Below are positions 59,126 to 64,000 of a stretch of 64,000 bases of DNA, piece by piece. The stretch comes from Zarea fungicola (lineage: Eukaryota; Ascomycota; Sordariomycetes; Hypocreales; Cordycipitaceae), in assembly GCA_900169235.1 (NCBI GenBank), contig FWCC01000070.1:62001-126000 (forward strand), in the 5' to 3' direction. The notes under the pieces were generated by a model that saw nothing but the letters and a program-made list of their open reading frames with translations, had not been told where the DNA came from and made no database searches. The first letter of the stretch is position 1, and each line of letters starts with the position of its first letter. The position numbers were made by a program, and so were the translations under genes.

Positions 59126-59944
59126 CTACTTCGTTCGGCGCATGGCACGCGAAAAGCCCGCAGCGTCGCTCATGCGGCCACTAGTCAGCATCTTTGACGC
59201 CTCGTCGGCAGCAACAGATCTTGTTTGCCCAAGATGCTCCCATGCTGAGCTTAGCTCACCCGAAACGCCACTCACGTCTTCCAAGCATGGAGAGCCGAAT
59301 TCCCAGAAGTTCGCCTTGATACCGATGCCATAGTACTGATGTTTTCGAAGGTACGCCAACCAGAGCTGTACTGTTTCTGGGTTTCCATCCTGAATCTGGA
59401 TCATGCGGCGCAGCGTCCTACGCTCAAAATTCTCCTGGGACTTCTTGAAAATAAAATGGTCCCTCGGAACTGTCCAGCGCTCTGTTATCCGAGGTAAGGG
59501 GACCGGGCCAAATGCAGGTAGTCCCAGGTAATATGCTGCTCGAAGGGCAAAATCAGAGAAAAATTCGAGTGGCTGAAGACTGTAGGAGCGTAGCTGGAGG
59601 TCGCATGAGGGGATGCCATGCTCGGCAGTGCGGCGGAGAGGTTTGAGATGAATAGCTTGTGTCGACCGAGGGTTTCGCAATTGATCACATTGCCTGGAAC
59701 GAGGCACGGAGGACTTATCCAGATCTAAGTTATTCCGATCGATCGTGCTATAGGACCTAGGTTGAAGTTAGCACCAACGTCTCTTTCCCGAGCTCAGGGA
59801 CATTGGCATACATGCGGGCCAGGCTGTTGCTGCCGATCACCCGGGAGGGCTGTACAGTTTATTAGCAAATAATCGCTAGGAAATCATGGTATCAAGGATA
59901 CATACCTGAACATGAACCAAATCCGTTAAAATATGGCGGCGCAT
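59126..59944 (-). CDS. rsm10: Mitochondrial ribosomal protein uS10m
   Basis: Three exons, 59906-59944, 59812-59849 and 59126-59756 (introns 56 and 55 bp with CTAAT/CTAAC branch sites), give 235 aa. The N-terminal 50 residues are a presequence with an ARMSYST motif typical of fungal matrix proteins. The uS10 domain follows: CDLQLRSYSLQPLEFFSDFA, YLGLPAFGPVPLPRITERWT and VPRDHFIFKKSQENFERRTL, then a fungal C-terminal extension. It is a small-subunit head protein of the mitoribosome. The two small 5' exons are inferred from splice signals and frame. Confidence 0.92.
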
Positions 59945-60584
59945 TTTGATATCACGAGTCTGATGTGTTGATGTTGGCTCGTCTTGCGATGCCAGAAGGG
60001 GCAGAAAAGCTGTTACTGACTGGCCAATTAGATAAGCCAATACCGACCCACCGAAGGCCCGGCGACCGGAACACTTGGGAGATCAGGAGCAGATATTCTC
60101 ACGTTTTCCTTCTCCAAGTTTCACATTGCCGGAAGATTTATTATAAACTTGTGAAGAGAGCATAAATTATCACACCAGGGGTATTTATTGCGACATCCAT
60201 GGCAAAGTCGATCCTTTTGTACTGGCGAAGCGTTCTACACTGTAACTAGCCTACTTACGCATCCAAGAGCTATCATCTTTGGATGCTCGTCAAAACAGCA
60301 AGGCGATGTCGTCGCGGCGCGGAGTGACATGTAGCTACATTTGTATGGTGGTATGGCTTACATCGCCTTCTTCCATACTGGCACCGGTAGAGTGATGGAA
60401 CTCTAGTTCGTAATCCTGAGACGCAGAGGAACTAGCCAATATCAAACTGCTTCCGAGTCCAATATGTGGCACTGTGGCGTTTTATGCCCAGAGGACGGAC
60501 TACGGGCAGTTAGAGATGGACGAAGCCGAGAGGGGCCGCTCATCTGAGCTTTCGAGATAAATTCAGCATTAACACCGTCAAAGC
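59945..60584. other. Intergenic region upstream of rsm10
   Basis: 640 bp between the rsm10 start codon and the fcf2 stop codon. A 66-codon frame at 59965-60165 (+) is fortuitous. No other feature is seen. Confidence 0.5.
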
Positions 60585-61387
60585 TCAGCCGCGAGTCCCC
60601 TTCCGGCGCTGGGCCACTAGCTTCTGATAAAAGGCCTTTTTACCCGACGTCTTTTTCATTTGTATCGAGGCATACTTGGATTTCAATTTGTCGTTCGAAT
60701 GTTCTCTCATAACTTCACCGAGTATTGTCTGTCGTCTTTCCTTGCGGGCAAGTCTTGCGCTAAAGAAGTCTGCAGGCCCTTCAACAATTTGGCCGACCTG
60801 CGAGTATTTTGGAGCTTCTGCCCTGAGAGCCTTTTTCTGATGCTTGGGGTCCAGCAGGCCGCGCATGCGGAGAACTTGCCAATCTCTCTTAAACTCTGAC
60901 GTGAGGGCAGTTTTGGGAAGATCGAACCAATTGGAGCCGGCGGAATCCTGTTGAACGGCCCACGTTAGCCAAAGAATTATTTAAACTGCATGAATGCTAG
61001 ATAAGCTGCTTGTGCCACATGAGCAAAATAGCCGGGCAATTGATTCAGAGTAACTATGATAAGAAAATAATCTTGGGGTCACGAGGCGTTTATCCAAAAC
61101 GGACGATACCTCGTGTCATGGTACCGTAACGGTTCCTTCTCATCACGATCAAACAAGGTAGGATAATAAGGGGGACTTGCCTTAGCATTAGTGTGATTTC
61201 GCTTGCCAGCTCCTGCAAGGCGCACAAAAGCTTGATTTTCGCCAGGTATGATAGCAGCGACAGGAGCAACATGCTCTGTTCCATCTGACAAATGATCTTG
61301 TGGTGTTACAGCGTTCGTACTTCCGTCCAAGCGCTTCTCAGCCTGCAGAAGCAGTTCAGTTATCTGGCAGCTGCTTATTGTTGCCAT
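60585..61387 (-). CDS. fcf2: rRNA-processing factor Fcf2
   Basis: Two exons, 61181-61387 and 60585-60947, give 189 aa. The Fcf2 core is clear: SNWFDLPKTALTSEFKRDWQ, VLRMRGLLDPKHQKK, PKYSQVGQIVEGPADFFSAR and a basic helical C-terminus ending KKAFYQKLVAQRRKG. Fcf2 is a nucleolar factor for early pre-rRNA cleavages (A0-A2) in 40S production. The intron (60948-61180) is 233 bp and uses a GC donor (GCAAGT). No GT donor in the open stretch that follows gives the conserved junction in frame. It diverges from hap5 across 589 bp. Confidence 0.9.
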
Positions 61388-61976
61388 GGTTAGAGCTAAA
61401 AATAAAAACTCTGTTATGACTGGCAGTTGTCGTGGAAGCTACTGCTAATGAGGGAACAGCACGTCGTTGAAGAGACGGAGAGAGAAAATTTTTTTGATGG
61501 CAACTGAAGGCCCACCCAGCTTACTTGAAATTATTAAAGTGGGGGCCGGAATTGGGTCGCGGCTGGCGGTACTTCTAGGGGATAGCGAGTCTTTTCGTAC
61601 TCTCTACATATGATCAGTGTGAAAGCGGTACTTACTCCGCCACAGTTTGAAACCAACTTCTGATAGGTGGCAAGGTTGTACACAGTGCGCAGTCCACCAT
61701 CTTTTCTAGTATGGCCCAGCAAGAGGGAGTGACACTGTGCACCTCGGGTCATTGCCGGAGTTGGGTTGTCGCAACGCGGTTGCTGGTATCCAGCCAAACA
61801 CATCCACTCAAGTTCATAGCACACCGATGTATTAACGCGCGTATTGCGACTCACTAAGCTGTGCATCTTGCCAAGCTTGACCTCATTAGCTTTCACCAGT
61901 CTGGTATAACACATATCTGATTGACAACCTCCCGCAATAAGAATTGACAGAGAAGCTTCCGCGTACCGCAGCGACG
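61388..61976. promoter_or_regulatory. Divergent promoter region fcf2 / hap5
   Basis: 589 bp between two outward-facing start codons. A long open frame on the - strand (61534-62115) crosses it and the first hap5 exon but resembles no family. No motif is assigned. Confidence 0.45.
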
Positions 61977-63013
61977 ATGGACTCACAGAATCAATCATCA
62001 CAATCACAGCAGCAGGGACGACCCGCACCGGCCTATGATACAGCCCAAGGCGGCCACTACGGTGAGTTGTTAAAGCTTCTATATATCTCTGGATGCTAAT
62101 CATTTCAAGGTGCATGTGCTGCTGTATGTATTTACACTCTGCGTTTTGTCTCGCACTCTAACAACGAAACAGCTAGCAACACAAGGATTCGCACCAGCCG
62201 AGTTGTATACTGGGCCGTGGGCAAACGTTCGTGAAGCTCCTTGCTGCGTTACTGCGATAAACTAATTCGTTCTGGGCTAGGTTCACCAAGGTCTGACGGG
62301 ACAGTACAAGGATATTTTAACAACCTACTGGCAGCAAACTATTACTCACCTTGAGAGTGAGACGCACGATTACAAGATCCATCAGCTTCCTCTAGCCCGC
62401 ATCAAGAAGGTGATGAAAGCCGACCCGGAAGTTAAAATGATATCCGCCGAAGCGCCGATTCTATTTGCTAAAGGCTGCGATGTTTTCATCACAGAGCTTA
62501 CTATGCGGGCTTGGATTCACGCCGAAGAGAACAAGCGCCGGACGCTGCAGCGCTCTGATATTGCATCTGCATTGGCCAAATCTGACATGTTCGACTTCCT
62601 GATTGACATTGTGCCAAGAGAAGAGGCAGCTTCTCACGCAAAAAGAACTGCAGCGCAACCAGCTGCCGGGACAGCTGTTACAGCTGGAGGCAGTCAGGCA
62701 CGAATGCCAACCAATATGACCCAGCCCAACTCACATCCAATGGCTGGAGCTGAGTATATTAGTGGTCATGGTCTTGCACATGAACAAGACTACCGCCAAA
62801 ACCCAACCCTCTACGCTGGCCAAGTCCCCGCAGCTCCGTCTGCTGCATATGGCCAATCGCAAGCACCTGGCGCAATGTATGGAGAAATGGAGAATATGTA
62901 TCCATACCCCGGCATGCAGGCCCAACAGGTAAGACCTCACATGCTGCCCTATCATTGAAGGAAATGACTAACATATAGTAAAGGCACAGATGTCATCTGA
63001 AGAATTTGAATAA
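61977..63013 (+). CDS. hap5: CCAAT-binding complex subunit Hap5 (NF-YC)
   Basis: Four exons, 61977-62061, 62177-62226, 62281-62928 and 62984-63013, give 270 aa. The NF-YC histone fold is nearly invariant: [40 protein letters not shown] and [20 protein letters not shown]. The fungal-specific flanking helix [18 protein letters not shown], which recruits Hap4/HapX in other fungi, is also present. The complex with Hap2 and Hap3 binds CCAAT and controls respiration, iron and redox genes. The C-terminus is Gln/Pro/Tyr-rich. The last exon encodes only AQMSSEEFE. Intron 2 has a non-standard GTTCGT donor. Confidence 0.94.
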
Positions 63014-63429
63014 GCTTAATGACGACGGGCATGTCTGCGCCTCCAATGGCCGCAATGGTCGTGTAGCAGCTCAAATGTATACAGTGCTGGGGAGTAAATT
63101 TCAAGGGCCTTATAAACTGCTGTCATTTTTCCTAACAGTACATGGACCATGGAAGAAAACACAGTATAAGTAGTTCTGATTTATCTTTCGCGCTCATCCT
63201 GATATCAAATCTATCCAGCCGCACCAGTGACTTGTGCAGGAAGCAGGCACTGAAGCTAGAAAAAGAAAATCGCGGAATTCCATTCTCCCGTATTTGCTAT
63301 TTTATTGACTTATTTCATCATACCGAACCTAGAAGATAGGTTGGACAGTGGAGCACTCCTTATTGAGGCCTGGGCGGCGCTACTGGCAAGCCTACAAACA
63401 GTCAGCCTCGCTATAACAATAACATAGAA
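63014..63429. other. Convergent 3' intergenic region hap5 / sec15
   Basis: 416 bp between two stop codons, with the 3' flanks of both genes. No gene is recognised. Confidence 0.5.
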
Positions 63430-64000
63430 TCATTGTCTATACTTCTCCAGCAAAATAGGGCCGTTCAGAGCATCGACGCGGCTGTATTTTTTGTTTCGAA
63501 CCGACATGTCGTAAAAGTCCTCGTGGTTTTCCGACTGCATCAAGTTCACAGTTTGTTGAAGTTCGTCCAAGTTTTCCTTCAACATTTCCCCGTTCTCAAG
63601 GCTATTGACAAACTTTGTCAAGTATTGAACATCTTGGGCAAGGCTGGAAACCGCATTGATACTGATGTATTTGACCTCAGGAGAGAGGGGAAGTGCCTAA
63701 TGTTATTAAAAAAGGTTCAGCTTACATGTGTAGCGAATCAATACTGAAAAGGGTCGTACCAGGATCTTATTCGCAGTGTGGCTCAGTGCGTCAAAGTAGA
63801 TCAGTTCCTTAATCTCGCGTGGCAGACCGAGAAGTGTAGAATTCATAATATTTGACAGATACCGGGTTAATGTTTGCATATAGTTACTCGGCTCTGGTGC
63901 ATCGTTTGCAGTAAACCTGAGACAGCATTAGCTTGGCTCCCTGGCTCTTTCCTGCCTGGCTAGTAGTAGATGTTACCAGTCGTATTCAGCCGTGTCCACA
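63430..64000 (-). CDS. sec15: Exocyst complex subunit Sec15, C-terminal fragment
   Basis: The last three exons are visible: 63977-64000 (continues beyond the right edge), 63760-63916 and 63430-63696, with introns of 60 and 63 bp. They encode the conserved C-terminal helical domain: YMQTLTRYLSNIMNSTLLGL, PREIKELIYFDALSHTANKI, LALPLSPEVKYISINAVSSL, then ENLDELQQTVNLMQSENHED and a final NGPILLEKYRQ. In yeast this domain binds the Rab Sec4 and links secretory vesicles to the exocyst at sites of polar growth. The N-terminal part is outside the window. Confidence 0.93.

Noticed and set aside
61534..62115. 193-codon open frame on the - strand upstream of and across hap5 exon 1
   Set aside because: No family resemblance, random composition, and it runs antisense through the hap5 start exon; the sense gene explains the region.

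Overview
This window is nuclear DNA from a filamentous ascomycete, most likely a Sordariomycete and probably Hypocreales. The evidence is many short introns (mostly about 43-95 bp) with GTAAGT/GTATGT-type donors and CTAAC/CTGAC branch sites, single-copy eukaryotic housekeeping genes, a WOPR (Sge1/Ryp1-type) regulator, and intergenic DNA rich in TAGGTACC-like words. Species cannot be fixed from the sequence alone. Exon boundaries were rebuilt by hand from splice sites, reading frame and family conservation. Every multi-exon model below closes in frame.

Layout. 0-13 kb: 5' end of a Ksp1-like kinase (-); a long leader; Alb1 running in frame into the methionine-salvage enzyme Utr4 (+); rRNA methyltransferase Bmt2 (-); ribosomal protein uL23/Rpl25 (+); Tim8 (-); an Mnr2-like Mg2+ channel (-); signal-peptidase subunit Spc1 (+); RING-box protein Rbx1/Hrt1 (-). 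13-20 kb: an Edc1/PNRC-type decapping activator (+), a membrane-associated FAD oxidoreductase (-), and the DNA-repair enzyme Tdp1 (+). 20-28 kb: a gene-poor 6.3 kb stretch leading into an Sge1/Wor1-type WOPR transcription factor (+). 28-37 kb: cardiolipin synthase (+), mitochondrial tRNA-modifying Mto1 (-), Vps45 (-), the ERMES subunit Mmm1 (+), CAAX protease Rce1 (-). 37-50 kb: a Ser-rich protein with two C-terminal membrane segments (+), MBOAT lysophospholipid acyltransferase (-), a short-chain dehydrogenase (-), acireductone dioxygenase (-), a derlin (-), a FUN14-family protein (+). 50-64 kb: aminopeptidase P (-), mitochondrial Trp-tRNA synthetase (+), a Kap122/importin-13 karyopherin (-), mitoribosomal uS10m/Rsm10 (-), rRNA-processing Fcf2 (-), the CCAAT-binding subunit Hap5 (+), and the C-terminal end of exocyst Sec15 (-).

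Common themes are inferred, not operons. One is ribosome biogenesis (Alb1, Bmt2, Rpl25, Fcf2). A second is mitochondrial biogenesis, lipids and translation (Tim8, Crd1, Mto1, Mmm1, FUN14, Trp-RS, Rsm10). A third is endomembrane function (Spc1, derlin, Ale1-like, Rce1, Vps45, Sec15). Two methionine-salvage enzymes (Utr4 and Adi1) lie about 42 kb apart.

The most unusual structures are the Alb1-Utr4 in-frame splice junction, two GC-AG introns, a 4-nt stop-codon overlap between two convergent genes, a two-codon uORF just upstream of mmm1, and the large non-coding leader of the WOPR regulator. I found no transposase, CRISPR array, rRNA gene or convincing tRNA gene, and nothing I can defend as a wholly new multi-gene system.
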